32,546 bases of DNA from Bryobacteraceae bacterium (GCA_030041035.1 JASHOO010000034.1:1-32546), one strand, 5' to 3'; counted from the stretch's first letter, positions 1-9,177 are shown. Translations and numbers: made by a program. The notes: a model not told the origin generated them from the sequence alone.

Positions 1-480
1 GCCGGCATTCAGCCTGTGCCGTTTGCCATCGAGTGTAAGCAGCAACGCTCCCTGCTCCACGGCGACGTATTCTCGCGAGCCGCGGGCATGAGGGAGAAAC
101 ACACCAGCATCTACGGACGGGCCGAGCGTGGTCCGCATGAATTCGAATTCAACGCCTGGCAGGACGGGTGACAGGATGCGCCGCTCCCAACCCGCAGCGG
201 CCTTCGCGACCTTTTGCCGGTTGTGGCGCAAAAAGATAACTCGCGCTCCGGTCTCCTTTTCGAGCAGCCGGGAGAGGCTGGTACTGAGGCCGGTCGCAAT
301 GCGGTCGAGGACGATAACGGTAGCTGCCTTGGCGCCGCGCTCGATGGCCGAAATCATGCTCCTGCTCACACGCGATCGCTGGCTCAATTGCTGGAGCGAA
401 AGCCCGCGTCCTATCCGCTCATCCCTGACACGGCGTCCCAGCACGCTCAGACTCGCCCGGTCGCTTTCTTTCTGCGACAC
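1..480 (-). CDS. XRE-family transcriptional regulator with C-terminal cupin domain (partial, runs off left edge)
   Basis: Manual translation of the minus strand from GTG at 480 (AGGAGA Shine-Dalgarno upstream): VSQKESDRASLSVLGRRVRDERIGRGLSLQQLSQRSRVSRSMISAIERGAKAATVIVLDRIATGLSTSLSRLLE... (HTH_3-like) then ...FEFMRTTLGPSVDAGVFLPHARGSREYVAVEQGALLLTLDGKRHRLNAG (cupin-like). Open to base 1; absent from the ORF track, probably because it is truncated by the edge. Confidence 0.85.
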   Translation of the reverse strand, partial: MSQKESDRASLSVLGRRVRDERIGRGLSLQQLSQRSRVSRSMISAIERGAKAATVIVLDRIATGLSTSLSRLLEKETGARVIFLRHNRQKVAKAAAGWERRILSPVLPGVEFEFMRTTLGPSVDAGVFLPHARGSREYVAVEQGALLLTLDGKRHRLNAG

Positions 481-508
481 GTACTTGTTCTCCTCTGGAC
501 CTTGCACC

Positions 509-533
509 CTATAGTAGAATAATTCTACTATAG
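509..533. promoter_or_regulatory. Perfect 25-bp palindrome, candidate operator between divergent genes
   Basis: CTATAGTAGAAT-A-ATTCTACTATAG: 12-bp arms, 1-nt centre, 29 bp from the regulator start and 66 bp from the epoxide hydrolase start. Confidence 0.75.
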
Positions 534-598
534 TGTACGCCGGTGGACAAGCGTGGATCGGTGGGAGAGGTCGATCGGCCTTTAAGGAAGTTGCATTA

Positions 599-1675
599 AT
601 GGAACCGTTTCGGATTCGTGTCGCAGATGAAGTGCTCGACGATCTGCGGGCTCGGTTACGCCGTACGAGATGGCCCGACCAGGTGACCGGCATAGGCTGG
701 AAACAAGGTACTGAGCTGGACTGGTTGCGGCACCTCGTATCCTATTGGACCCGTGAGTTCGACTGGCGTGCGTGGGAGCAGAGGCTCAACACTCTCGACC
801 ACTTCACGTGGGAGGGCATCCACTTCGTGTACAGGCGTGCGGCATCAGGCCAGGGGATACCACTCATCCTCACGCACGGCTGGCCCGGCAGTTTCCTCGA
901 TTATCTGGACATGCTGCCGCTGCTCGATGACTTCGACGTGGTCGCACCCTCCCTGCCCGGATATGGATTCTCCCCGCGCCCGCCCCAGGTTGGAATCAAC
1001 TACCGGTACGTCTCGGAGCGCTGGCATCGGCTGATGTCCGAGCTTGGGTATTCCCGCTATGGTGCGGGCGGTTATGACTTTGGAGCCGGAGTAACGACGA
1101 TCCTTGCGCTCGATCATCCCGATTCGGCAATCGGCATTTATCTCACTACACTAGAGTCCGACCTTACGCCCATCGTGGATGACGCGGAACTGTCCGACGT
1201 TGAGCGTTCGTATCTTGCGGTGAACCGGGGCTGGGACGCCACAGAGCGGGGCTACAGCGCGATCCAGTCCACTAAGCCGCAGACCATCGGCTATGGACTG
1301 AATGACTCTCCAGCGGGACTGGCCGCATATGTGGGGGAGAAGTGGCAATCGTGGAGTGACGTCACGCCGCCCGATGACTTCCTCTGCGCCACACTCACCT
1401 TGTACTGGGTCACGCAGACCATCACCTCATCGATGCGCGATTATTGGGACAATCGCTGGTATCCGGTCGATCACTCCTACGTCGGCACGCCGTCGGCATT
1501 TGGTGTCTTCGCGCACCAAACCGTTCCCGAGGGTGAGCCACCGCGCTCGTATCTGGAGCGCGTGTATAACATCCAGCGATGGACAGTCTTTCCGCGCGGC
1601 GGGCATTTTGCCCCGGCTGAGGAACCGGCGGCGGTCGCAAAGGACCTAACCGCTTTCTTCCGTGACCTTGAGTAG
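599..1675 (+). CDS. Epoxide hydrolase family protein (alpha/beta hydrolase with EHN domain)
   Basis: MEPFRIRVADEVLDDLRARLRRTRWPDQ (EHN-like), HGWPGS oxyanion motif, GGYDFGAG nucleophile elbow with Asp, GGHFAPAEEP C-terminal His. ATG 599 preceded by AAGGAAG; ORF track extends upstream to 533. Confidence 0.9.
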   Translation: MEPFRIRVADEVLDDLRARLRRTRWPDQVTGIGWKQGTELDWLRHLVSYWTREFDWRAWEQRLNTLDHFTWEGIHFVYRRAASGQGIPLILTHGWPGSFLDYLDMLPLLDDFDVVAPSLPGYGFSPRPPQVGINYRYVSERWHRLMSELGYSRYGAGGYDFGAGVTTILALDHPDSAIGIYLTTLESDLTPIVDDAELSDVERSYLAVNRGWDATERGYSAIQSTKPQTIGYGLNDSPAGLAAYVGEKWQSWSDVTPPDDFLCATLTLYWVTQTITSSMRDYWDNRWYPVDHSYVGTPSAFGVFAHQTVPEGEPPRSYLERVYNIQRWTVFPRGGHFAPAEEPAAVAKDLTAFFRDLE

Positions 1676-1830
1676 ACCGCCACGTTCAAAAATGGCTCGC
1701 ATACCAGAGCCGATCTGGATGATGAGTTTCACCATCCCGGGTGTTCGACCCCGCGTCTGAAGGATGGCGCGCCAGACCGTCCCGAGGACCGAGGACCGTT
1801 CTTCCACGTTCAACGTTGTAGCATTGTTCT

Positions 1831-2817
1831 TTGATGAGCCCTGATCGCCCAGAATCCCACCAGACTTCAATGCATAACGCAACGCTCACTCGTTCAAATC
1901 CACCTTCCCGCAACGAATCTGAGGTCGGGGCCCTTAAATGCAAAGACGCCGTTGGGACCGTGACCCAAAGGTGCTTGAAACACTCCGAAAACAGCCTGGG
2001 AGCAAAGAGTGCGCAATTGGGCAACGGGCTGCCGGCGGTTTGCCGGTTAGGGCTGGCGACGCGTGGCAATTCGCATTTGCAGCCGGACGACGTCGAGTAC
2101 GCGATCGAGCGCGGCATCAATTATCTGAACTGGTGCCGGCATTCGGACGGGCTCAGCCGCGCAGTGGCGGGCATGGGCGGCGCCCGACGACGGGTGGTTC
2201 TGGCGGCGCAATTCGAGGCGCGTTCCGCTCAGGATGCCGAGCGTGAGTTTCCGTCGATGCTGGAGGAGCTGGGAACCGACTATATCGACGTGCTGACGTT
2301 CTATTACGTCGAATCCGAGAATGAGTGGCGCGAGATCGTGGCACCGGGCGGTGCGTGGGAATATCTGGCAGAGGAAAAGCGCAGGGGGCGATTGAAGCTG
2401 ATCGGCCTGACGAGTCATCAACGCAGGCTGGCCGCGCAGTGGGCAAAGTCGGACAAGCTGGATCTGCTGATGATCCGCTATAATGCAGCGCATCGCGGTG
2501 CGGAGCGCGAACTCTTCCCCGTGGCGCACGACAAGCAGATTCCGGTGGTCACATTCACGGGGTTGCGATGGAAGGCGTTGCTGCATGGCACGCCGGAGGA
2601 TCCGCCGGGATTTGTGACGCCTTCGCCACTGGATTGCTATCGTTTCTGCCTGGCGCACCCGGTGGTGTCTGTGACGCTGATGGCTCCGGGAAATCGCGTA
2701 GAGCTGGAGGAAAACCTGCGGCTGCTCGATGACTGGAGAACAATGGAGGACGCGGAGCGGGAACGCCTGCTGGCGCACGGCGAGCGCGTCAGGAAGCACG
2801 CAGGCGTCTTTTGGTAG
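1831..2817 (+). CDS. Aldo/keto reductase-like (TIM-barrel) protein
   Basis: GINYLNWCRHSDGLSRAVAG...LGTDYIDVLTFYYVES...GRLKLIGLTSHQ... AKR-like layout. The convincing part begins about codon 63 (TTG at 2017, LGNGLPAVCRLGLATRGN); the upstream 62 codons look non-conserved, so the true start may be near 2017. Confidence 0.7.
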   Translation: MMSPDRPESHQTSMHNATLTRSNPPSRNESEVGALKCKDAVGTVTQRCLKHSENSLGAKSAQLGNGLPAVCRLGLATRGNSHLQPDDVEYAIERGINYLNWCRHSDGLSRAVAGMGGARRRVVLAAQFEARSAQDAEREFPSMLEELGTDYIDVLTFYYVESENEWREIVAPGGAWEYLAEEKRRGRLKLIGLTSHQRRLAAQWAKSDKLDLLMIRYNAAHRGAERELFPVAHDKQIPVVTFTGLRWKALLHGTPEDPPGFVTPSPLDCYRFCLAHPVVSVTLMAPGNRVELEENLRLLDDWRTMEDAERERLLAHGERVRKHAGVFW

Positions 2818-2818
2818 G

Positions 2819-3787
2819 CTAGGGCCAGATCTCGTTCAGCATGACGGCGAGACGCGTACCGGCGCGGGCAAGCTGGCGGCGAATCACCGGTGATGCGGCG
2901 CGCAGGTAACGCTGATCGATTTGTTCGTGAAGGTCATACATGCGCTGCCCCATATCGTGATCGGCGCAGCTTTCGACCGCGCGCGGCGGTTCCACGGCAA
3001 TTTTCTTGGGCAGCCTGCCGTAAACGGTCTTAACCGCCGCTTTGTGACTTTCCCATGCCCAGGCGTCCACGTCGACGGGCTGTCGCAGCCAGCGCTTCAT
3101 GTCCGAGGCAAACTCGGCGCGCAACGCGACTGCGAATGCGGCAGGATCCTGGCCGTGTAAGACCAACTCGAGCAGATCTGTGTCCCAGACGCCGTGGAGG
3201 TTGGGATGGTAGTTTTGAGTTGATCCCGAAGTCTCCGGCTGGTGGTCGAACAATGCCACAGCCACGCAGTTGCCGCCACGGTCATCGTTATCGGCGGCGT
3301 GTAGGGGCTGGTGCAAGTCGCCCACGAAATGAACCAGGAACATCAGCGCTTCAGCCTGCTCGTGTCTGCTCGCGGAAGGGGAACGCAGAACCTCAACCTG
3401 CCGGCGGATGGCGCGGGTTACGCAGCCGGACGCGGGGCAGGCCTGGGTGATGTTTTTTCTGCGCCCATCGAGCGGGATGTCGATGAAATGCCAGCCGGCC
3501 GTCTCCTTTCGCTGCGTGCGGACATCGTCGGCCCAGCTTGAAAGATCAGCCAGAGCGGGGAGGTTGCTGGCGGGACAGAAGCGGCGCAGCGATGGGTCGG
3601 TGGGCTGGCCCTCCAGCAACTGGGCGGCGGCCATGCGTGCGTGAGGATTCAGTTGCTCCCATGCGACCAGTGCCACGATGCGATGCCCCTGGCAACCCCA
3701 CGGCAAAGCAGGTGTCGTGAATATGACAGACGACAGAAGTGTAAGAACGCGAAGTGCTTTGCGGGCCGTAGGGGTTGGTATAATCAT
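2819..3787 (-). CDS. Secreted S1/P1-type zinc-dependent nuclease
   Basis: Signal-peptide-like N-terminus then WGCQGHRIVALVA; SSWADDVR; HFVGDLHQPLHAADNDDRGGNCV; NYHPNLHGVWDTDLLE: the Zn-ligand motifs of S1/P1 nucleases. Confidence 0.93.
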   Translation of the reverse strand: MIIPTPTARKALRVLTLLSSVIFTTPALPWGCQGHRIVALVAWEQLNPHARMAAAQLLEGQPTDPSLRRFCPASNLPALADLSSWADDVRTQRKETAGWHFIDIPLDGRRKNITQACPASGCVTRAIRRQVEVLRSPSASRHEQAEALMFLVHFVGDLHQPLHAADNDDRGGNCVAVALFDHQPETSGSTQNYHPNLHGVWDTDLLELVLHGQDPAAFAVALRAEFASDMKRWLRQPVDVDAWAWESHKAAVKTVYGRLPKKIAVEPPRAVESCADHDMGQRMYDLHEQIDQRYLRAASPVIRRQLARAGTRLAVMLNEIWP

Positions 3788-3868
3788 GAAACCTAGATTG
3801 CATCACATTATTTTTGGAACCGTGCGGGTGCACGGACGGTCTCATAGTTCAAGAGGCAACGATCAAGT

Positions 3869-4375
3869 ATGGGTATACTACAGGTGAAGCATGCGGCCAC
3901 GGAACCGGGCGCGGAGAACGGGGCTCCGTCTCATCCGCAGAACGGGTTCCGTGTGTTCAGCCGCGTTGTAGATTGGATAACGAGCGATAGGACGCAGCTT
4001 ATCAACATCACGGACCGTGTCAACGAGATCGTTCGCAAGAGCGGCATTCGCGACGGGCTGGTCCACCTGCAATCCCTGCACACCACCACTGCGGTTTTCA
4101 TCAATGAATGGCAGGATGCGCTGCTGCACGATGTGCGGTCGTTTTTGGAGGATATTGTACGCCGGGAAAATGGCTGGCGGCACAATGATCCGCGGTATTC
4201 CGATTGCGAGCGCAAGAACGCGGACTCGCATTTGCGCGGTATGCTGATGGGCCAGAGCCTGTGCCTTCAGGTGCGCAACTCGGCGGTGCTGCTGGGCACG
4301 TGGCAGAGCATCATTCTGGCGGAATTTGACGGACCGCGAAGCCGCTCGATGTCCGTCTTAGTGTCGGGCATTTAG
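3869..4375 (+). CDS. YjbQ / UPF0047 family protein (secondary thiamine-phosphate synthase)
   Basis: LHTTTAVFINEWQDALLHDVRSFLEDIV... HNDPRYSDCERKNADSHLRGMLMGQSLCLQVRNSAVLLGTWQSIILAEFDGPR match the UPF0047 layout. Confidence 0.9.
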   Translation: MGILQVKHAATEPGAENGAPSHPQNGFRVFSRVVDWITSDRTQLINITDRVNEIVRKSGIRDGLVHLQSLHTTTAVFINEWQDALLHDVRSFLEDIVRRENGWRHNDPRYSDCERKNADSHLRGMLMGQSLCLQVRNSAVLLGTWQSIILAEFDGPRSRSMSVLVSGI

Positions 4376-4397
4376 TGTTCAGGAGCGAGCCTTCCGC

Positions 4398-4838
4398 ATG
4401 TCCAGACGCTTCACTCTAGAGACAGCGGAAGGCCTTCTGCCAGAGATCGAGAAAGGGATACGCGATGCGATTGCACTCAAGAGCTCGCTGGATGAAGCCC
4501 AGACCGAACTGCAGGCGATGGCGCAGCGCGTGATGATGCTGGGCGGCGTCCTGATGGACCGCAACAAGTTTCACGATAACAAGCGCCGTCGCGACGAATG
4601 CGCCGAGAGTCTCAGGATTATCGTGCACAGCATTCAGGAACTCGGATGCATCATCAAGGACCTGGATATCGGCTTGGTGGACTTCCCCACTTTGTTTCGC
4701 GGCGAAGAAGTCTATCTTTGCTGGAAGCTCGGTGAACCGGGAATCGAATTCTGGCATGGAACGCACGAAGGCTTCGCGGGAAGAAAGCCAATTGACGAGG
4801 AGTTCCGGGAATCACACCGGGGTGACGCAGCAAACTAG
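4398..4838 (+). CDS. DUF2203 family protein
   Basis: FTLETAEGLLPEIEKGI...GCIIKDLDIGLVDFPTLFRGEEVYLCWKLGEPGIEFWHGTHEGFAGRKPI. Confidence 0.88.
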   Translation: MSRRFTLETAEGLLPEIEKGIRDAIALKSSLDEAQTELQAMAQRVMMLGGVLMDRNKFHDNKRRRDECAESLRIIVHSIQELGCIIKDLDIGLVDFPTLFRGEEVYLCWKLGEPGIEFWHGTHEGFAGRKPIDEEFRESHRGDAAN

Positions 4839-6244
4839 GACGGCGCGCGTTTCGTGAAAGCAAAATGGTAGACGGCTGCCCCCGCAGCGATGGTGGCCCC
4901 GGCCATCAGGGATGCCTTGGGCTGCCAAATTACGCCGTAAATCATCATTCCCACACCAACCACAATATAGGCGCCTGGGATTAACGGGAAAGCGAAGCTG
5001 ACGGGCGCCATGCGCTGCCAGCCGCGAGTGCGGCGGAAACGGAACAGGCTGGCTACCGACATTACCGTGAAAAACGTCAAGCTCACGCCAATGTACAGCA
5101 TGAGCTGGGTGAAGGGAGTGAACGTCATCAGCATGGAGCAGACGCCCTGCGCAACGATGGCGGCTACGGGGGTGTGCCATTTCGGATTCACATTCGCGGC
5201 GGCGCTGAAGAATGCCCGGTTTTTCGCCATGGCGTAGTACACGCGTGGACCGATCGTCACCATGGCGTTCACGGTCGAGGTGATGGAGATCGCCATCAGC
5301 GCTGCAAAAATACCGGCCACCTGTGACCCGAACAGATTCGAGGCCGACAGGGAGCCGACGGCAACCACACCTTTCATCGATTCCAGGGGCGTCGAGTAAA
5401 TAAAGACCAGGTTCAGCCCGAGATAGAGGGCGGTCACGAGAGCGGTGCCCGTCGCCAGTGCCAAGGGCAGCGTACGCTCGGGCTGCCGCAGCTCTTCCGC
5501 GACATAAGTCGCGGCGTTCCATCCGCTGTATCCCACCATGATCAGGAGCAGGCTGATCATGAACTGAATGGGGATCGACAGAGTCGAGGTGCGCACAGCA
5601 GCCTGAGAGAAATGACCCCAGTCCCCGGAACCGGCGAGAAAACCGATCAAGATAAAGGATGCAATCACAATTAGCTTGGTCCCGGTGAGCACGTTCTGGA
5701 CCTTGGCCGTGCGACCAACGCCCAGGCAGTTCAGCAGGGTGAAGACGGCGATCAATGCCGAGGCGAGCAGTTGGGCGCCGCCAAACTCGAATGACAGCGC
5801 GCCCGAACCGATGGTAAATTGCGCGTTTGCCTGCTTGAAGGCTGGGAAAAAGTAACCCACGTAATCGGCGAATGCTAGGGCAGCCAAGGCGATCGGTGCC
5901 GAGAAGCCGGCGAAGAACGAGACCCAGCCGGTGACGAATCCCCACGTGGGGCCGTAAGCGCGAGTGAGGTAGACATATTCGCCCCCTGAGCTGGGAAAAT
6001 TGATGCCAAGCTCGGAGTAGCTCAGCGCGCCGCACAGCGCGAACACCGCACCGATAAACCAGCAAAGCAAGATCAGGCGCGCGTCACCGAGCTGCCCCGC
6101 CAGGATTCCGGTCGTGGCAAATATGCCGGTCCCAACCATGTTGGAGATCACGAGTGCTGTCGCGCTGATAAATCCAAGCTGCCGGACGAGGCTGGCCGGC
6201 GTGCCGGTTTGCATTGAGATTGCCACGCGCGTGTTTACAGGCAT
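4835..6244 (-). CDS. APC-superfamily amino acid permease
   Basis: MPVNTRVAISMQTGTPASLVRQLGFISATALVISNMVGTGIFATTGILAG... multiple hydrophobic segments. ORF track extends to 6439 but that overlaps Maf; ATG 6244 is the more likely start. Confidence 0.88.
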   Translation of the reverse strand: MPVNTRVAISMQTGTPASLVRQLGFISATALVISNMVGTGIFATTGILAGQLGDARLILLCWFIGAVFALCGALSYSELGINFPSSGGEYVYLTRAYGPTWGFVTGWVSFFAGFSAPIALAALAFADYVGYFFPAFKQANAQFTIGSGALSFEFGGAQLLASALIAVFTLLNCLGVGRTAKVQNVLTGTKLIVIASFILIGFLAGSGDWGHFSQAAVRTSTLSIPIQFMISLLLIMVGYSGWNAATYVAEELRQPERTLPLALATGTALVTALYLGLNLVFIYSTPLESMKGVVAVGSLSASNLFGSQVAGIFAALMAISITSTVNAMVTIGPRVYYAMAKNRAFFSAAANVNPKWHTPVAAIVAQGVCSMLMTFTPFTQLMLYIGVSLTFFTVMSVASLFRFRRTRGWQRMAPVSFAFPLIPGAYIVVGVGMMIYGVIWQPKASLMAGATIAAGAAVYHFAFTKRAPS

Positions 6245-6272
6245 TGTGGCATAGTTCCGTGCAGCCCGAGCG

Positions 6273-6854
6273 CTACTGGTGATTCCACTGGCGCAGGTAC
6301 CGGTAGACGACCTCGATGGGCAGGCCCACCACGTTGGCGTACGAACCATCGATGCGCTGGATGAATTTCGATGCCAAGCCCTGAATCGCATAGGCGCCGG
6401 CTTTGTCCATGGGTTCTCCCGACGCCACGTATTGTTCAATCTCCTGGCGGGTGAGCGAGAGAAACCAAACGCGGGTTAGGGCCACGTCGAGGATCGTCTC
6501 TGTAGCGCGGACCAGGCAGATTCCGGTGAGGACCGCGTGCTCGCGTCCGGAGAGCGCTTCGAGCATGCGCAAGGCGTCGGTTCGATCACTCGGCTTGCCG
6601 AGAATCCGGCTGCCCATTACGACGACCGTGTCGGCGCCGAGCACGATGTCAGCCGGCCCGGCTTCAACAGCAGCCGCTTTTTCCCGGGCTAAACGCTTGA
6701 CGTAGGCTTCCGGCATCTCGCCGACGTAGACGGTCTCATCCACGTTCGCAGGACGCACGACGAATGGAATTCCGGCTTGTTGAAGAATTTCACTGCGCCG
6801 CGGCGATCGCGAAGCTAGGATCAGCATCCAGCTAGTTGCCAGATCCGGTGCCAA
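6273..6854 (-). CDS. maf: Maf family nucleoside triphosphate pyrophosphatase
   Basis: [22 protein letters not shown]...[20 protein letters not shown]...[32 protein letters not shown]. Confidence 0.93.
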   Translation of the reverse strand: MAPDLATSWMLILASRSPRRSEILQQAGIPFVVRPANVDETVYVGEMPEAYVKRLAREKAAAVEAGPADIVLGADTVVVMGSRILGKPSDRTDALRMLEALSGREHAVLTGICLVRATETILDVALTRVWFLSLTRQEIEQYVASGEPMDKAGAYAIQGLASKFIQRIDGSYANVVGLPIEVVYRYLRQWNHQ

Positions 6855-7016
6855 CTCACCGGGGCTGATGAGGGTAAGACGCGAAGATTGGCGGGGTTAC
6901 CAGACGCAGAAGCGACACCCCTCGTCAGAGGCAGCAAGAGAACGTGACCGAAAATACGAAGGCGCATCAGCGGGGTCTAAATTTGCCGACCAGTCTACCA
7001 CACGGGCCATGTTAGA

Positions 7017-7430
7017 ATGTTTCCTTCCGCCAACATGGAACGCGCCAGCAGGGTGCTCGGGAAACTGAGCCTTCCCCAGGGGACTTTCACTCCGGAAGCG
7101 ATGGTCTGTGCAGCGTGGGCGGGAGCGGTGGGTAAGAAAATAGCGGCACACGCGCGCGCCGCCAAGCTCGTCCGCACTCATCTGATCGTTGAAGTGGAGG
7201 ATGCAATTTGGCAGCGGCAGCTCTTCGTGCTGCGGGATCAGATCCGGCGCAAAATTGAGGAAAGCGTCGGCGGGGGCGTGGTCGAAGATATTGAATTTCG
7301 CGTGATACCCGTACGGCTCGGCCCCCATCGTGCGCAACATGCCGCCGCCAGCGCGGATGAAGCCAACGGAATCGCCGATCCGGTGCTGCGGAAACTCTAC
7401 AAGGCGTCACGTAAGAAGGAACTGGCTTGA
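7017..7430 (+). CDS. DUF721 / DciA-like protein
   Basis: AWAGAVGKKIAAHARAAKLVRTHLIVEVEDAIWQRQLFVLRDQIRRKIEESVG fits DUF721. ATG 7035 is an alternative start. Confidence 0.75.
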   Translation: MFPSANMERASRVLGKLSLPQGTFTPEAMVCAAWAGAVGKKIAAHARAAKLVRTHLIVEVEDAIWQRQLFVLRDQIRRKIEESVGGGVVEDIEFRVIPVRLGPHRAQHAAASADEANGIADPVLRKLYKASRKKELA

Positions 7431-7726
7431 AGATCACGGCAGAGCAGGTGCGGTACGTGGCGGATCTGGCCAATCTGCACCTGACTGACGACGAGGTGCG
7501 GAAATTTCAGGCCGATCTCGACGAGATCCTGGTCCACTTGGACCGGCTGAATGAGGTGGATACGTCGCGGTCTGAGCCGATGGCGCAAGTGCTCTACGAA
7601 GCCGAGGAGACCGCAACCCTGCGGCCGGACCGTTCGCGGCCGGGCCTGGGCACGGAACTGGCGCTGGCCAATGCGCCCGCCGCCGGATCGGGTTACTTCA
7701 AGGTACCTGAAGTCATCAAGCGGTGA
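7427..7726 (+). CDS. gatC: Asp-tRNA(Asn)/Glu-tRNA(Gln) amidotransferase subunit GatC
   Basis: MKITAEQVRYVADLANLHLTDDEVRKFQADLDEILVHLDRLNEVDT...LRPDRSRPGL; TTG start; directly upstream of gatA. Confidence 0.93.
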   Translation: MKITAEQVRYVADLANLHLTDDEVRKFQADLDEILVHLDRLNEVDTSRSEPMAQVLYEAEETATLRPDRSRPGLGTELALANAPAAGSGYFKVPEVIKR

Positions 7727-9177
7727 CGCTGCCGATGGACATCGCCGCACTGACAATTGACCAGATTCGAGAAGGTTTGCATGCTCGGCGGTTCAGCAGC
7801 GCCGAACTGACGACCGCGGCCCTAAAGTTTGCCCGCAACGAGAATGCGCAGACCAACGCGTATCTCACGTTTTCCGAAGAGCGTGCGCTGGCGACGGCGC
7901 GGCGTGTTGACGAACGATTAGCGCGCGGTGAAGATCCCGGTCCGTTGGCGGGTGTGCCGGTGGCCGTGAAGGACGTCATCGTCACGAAGGGGGTTCGGAC
8001 GACGTGCGGTTCGAAATTGCTTGCCAACTACGTTCCACCCTATGACGCCACTGCGGTGGAACGCTTGGAAGCCGCCGGCGGCGTGATAATCGGCAAAACC
8101 AATTGCGATGAGTTTGCCATGGGCTCCTCGAACGAGAATTCTGCGTTTGGGCCAGTGCGTAATCCACATGCGCTCGACCGCGTGCCCGGAGGCTCCAGCG
8201 GGGGCTCGGCGGCGGCGGTAGCGCAGGGAACGGCGGTAGTGGCGCTCGGTTCCGACACCGGCGGTTCCATCCGCCAGCCGGCGTCGTTTTGCGGCGTTGT
8301 GGGCCTCACGCCAACCTACGGACGTGTTTCGCGCTACGGACTGACGGCCTTCGCAAGCTCGCTCGATCATATCGGGCCATTTGGCCGGAGCGTACGCGAT
8401 GCTGCGTTAGTTCTGAGCGTGATCGCAGGCCGCGATCCGCTGGATTCAACTTCGGCGGAAGCGCCGGTTCCGGACTATTTGAGACATCTGGATGGAGAGA
8501 TAAAAGGCCTGAAGCTCGGGCTGCCTCGCGAGTATCTAAAAGATTTGACGAGCGAGACCGGGGATCTTATCGCTCGGGCCGTGGAGAAATTAAAAAGGCT
8601 GGGCTGCGAGGTGCGTGACATCACCCTGCCGGCGACGGATTATGCGATCGCCTGCTATTACGTGATCGCCACAGCGGAGGCCAGCTCCAACCTCGCGCGG
8701 TACGACGGCGTGCGCTACACTTCTCGGTCGGCATCGTCGGAAAGTTTGAGCGATATGTATCGAAACACACGGGGCGAGGGCTTTGGCGCGGAATGCAAGC
8801 GGCGCATCATGCTGGGGACTTACGTGCTGAGTGCCGGTTATTATGACGCCTACTACCTGAAGGCCCAGAAAGTCCGCGCTTTGATTGCACGTGATTTTAC
8901 GAACGCGTTTGCCGAGGTAGACGCCATCGTGGCGCCGGTGTCGCCTTTCCCGGCGTTCAAAATCGGCGAAAAGATCGACGATCCGATGGCTATGTACCTT
9001 TCGGATATCTATACCATTACCGGAGACCTGGCGGGCATTCCCTGCATGAGCGTGCCCTGTGGGAAAACCGCGCAGGGACTTCCGGTGGGCATGCAAATTC
9101 TGGCCAAACATTTTGACGAAGCCCGCATGTTTCGTCTGGCCGATGCTTTTGAACGCGCCGGCGGTGCTCAGAATTGA
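7723..9177 (+). CDS. gatA: Asp-tRNA(Asn)/Glu-tRNA(Gln) amidotransferase subunit GatA
   Basis: Amidase signature: GVPVAVKDVI, GGSSGGSAAAVAQGTAVVALGSDTGGSIRQPASFCGVVGLTPTYGRVSRYGLTAFASSLDHIGP. Confidence 0.97.
   Translation: MTLPMDIAALTIDQIREGLHARRFSSAELTTAALKFARNENAQTNAYLTFSEERALATARRVDERLARGEDPGPLAGVPVAVKDVIVTKGVRTTCGSKLLANYVPPYDATAVERLEAAGGVIIGKTNCDEFAMGSSNENSAFGPVRNPHALDRVPGGSSGGSAAAVAQGTAVVALGSDTGGSIRQPASFCGVVGLTPTYGRVSRYGLTAFASSLDHIGPFGRSVRDAALVLSVIAGRDPLDSTSAEAPVPDYLRHLDGEIKGLKLGLPREYLKDLTSETGDLIARAVEKLKRLGCEVRDITLPATDYAIACYYVIATAEASSNLARYDGVRYTSRSASSESLSDMYRNTRGEGFGAECKRRIMLGTYVLSAGYYDAYYLKAQKVRALIARDFTNAFAEVDAIVAPVSPFPAFKIGEKIDDPMAMYLSDIYTITGDLAGIPCMSVPCGKTAQGLPVGMQILAKHFDEARMFRLADAFERAGGAQN

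Noticed and set aside
3778-3783. TATAAT as a strong promoter for yjbQ
   Set aside because: It lies within the first codons of the divergent nuclease gene and about 85 nt from the yjbQ start; plausible but no -35 or other support.
4812-6065. 417-aa minus-strand ORF overlapping the permease in another frame
   Set aside because: Arg/His/Cys-rich composition without recognisable domain; overlaps the clear APC permease in a different frame. GC-rich shadow ORF.
7427-9177. gatC-gatA without adjacent gatB as an anomaly
   Set aside because: gatB is often located elsewhere in bacterial genomes; not unusual.
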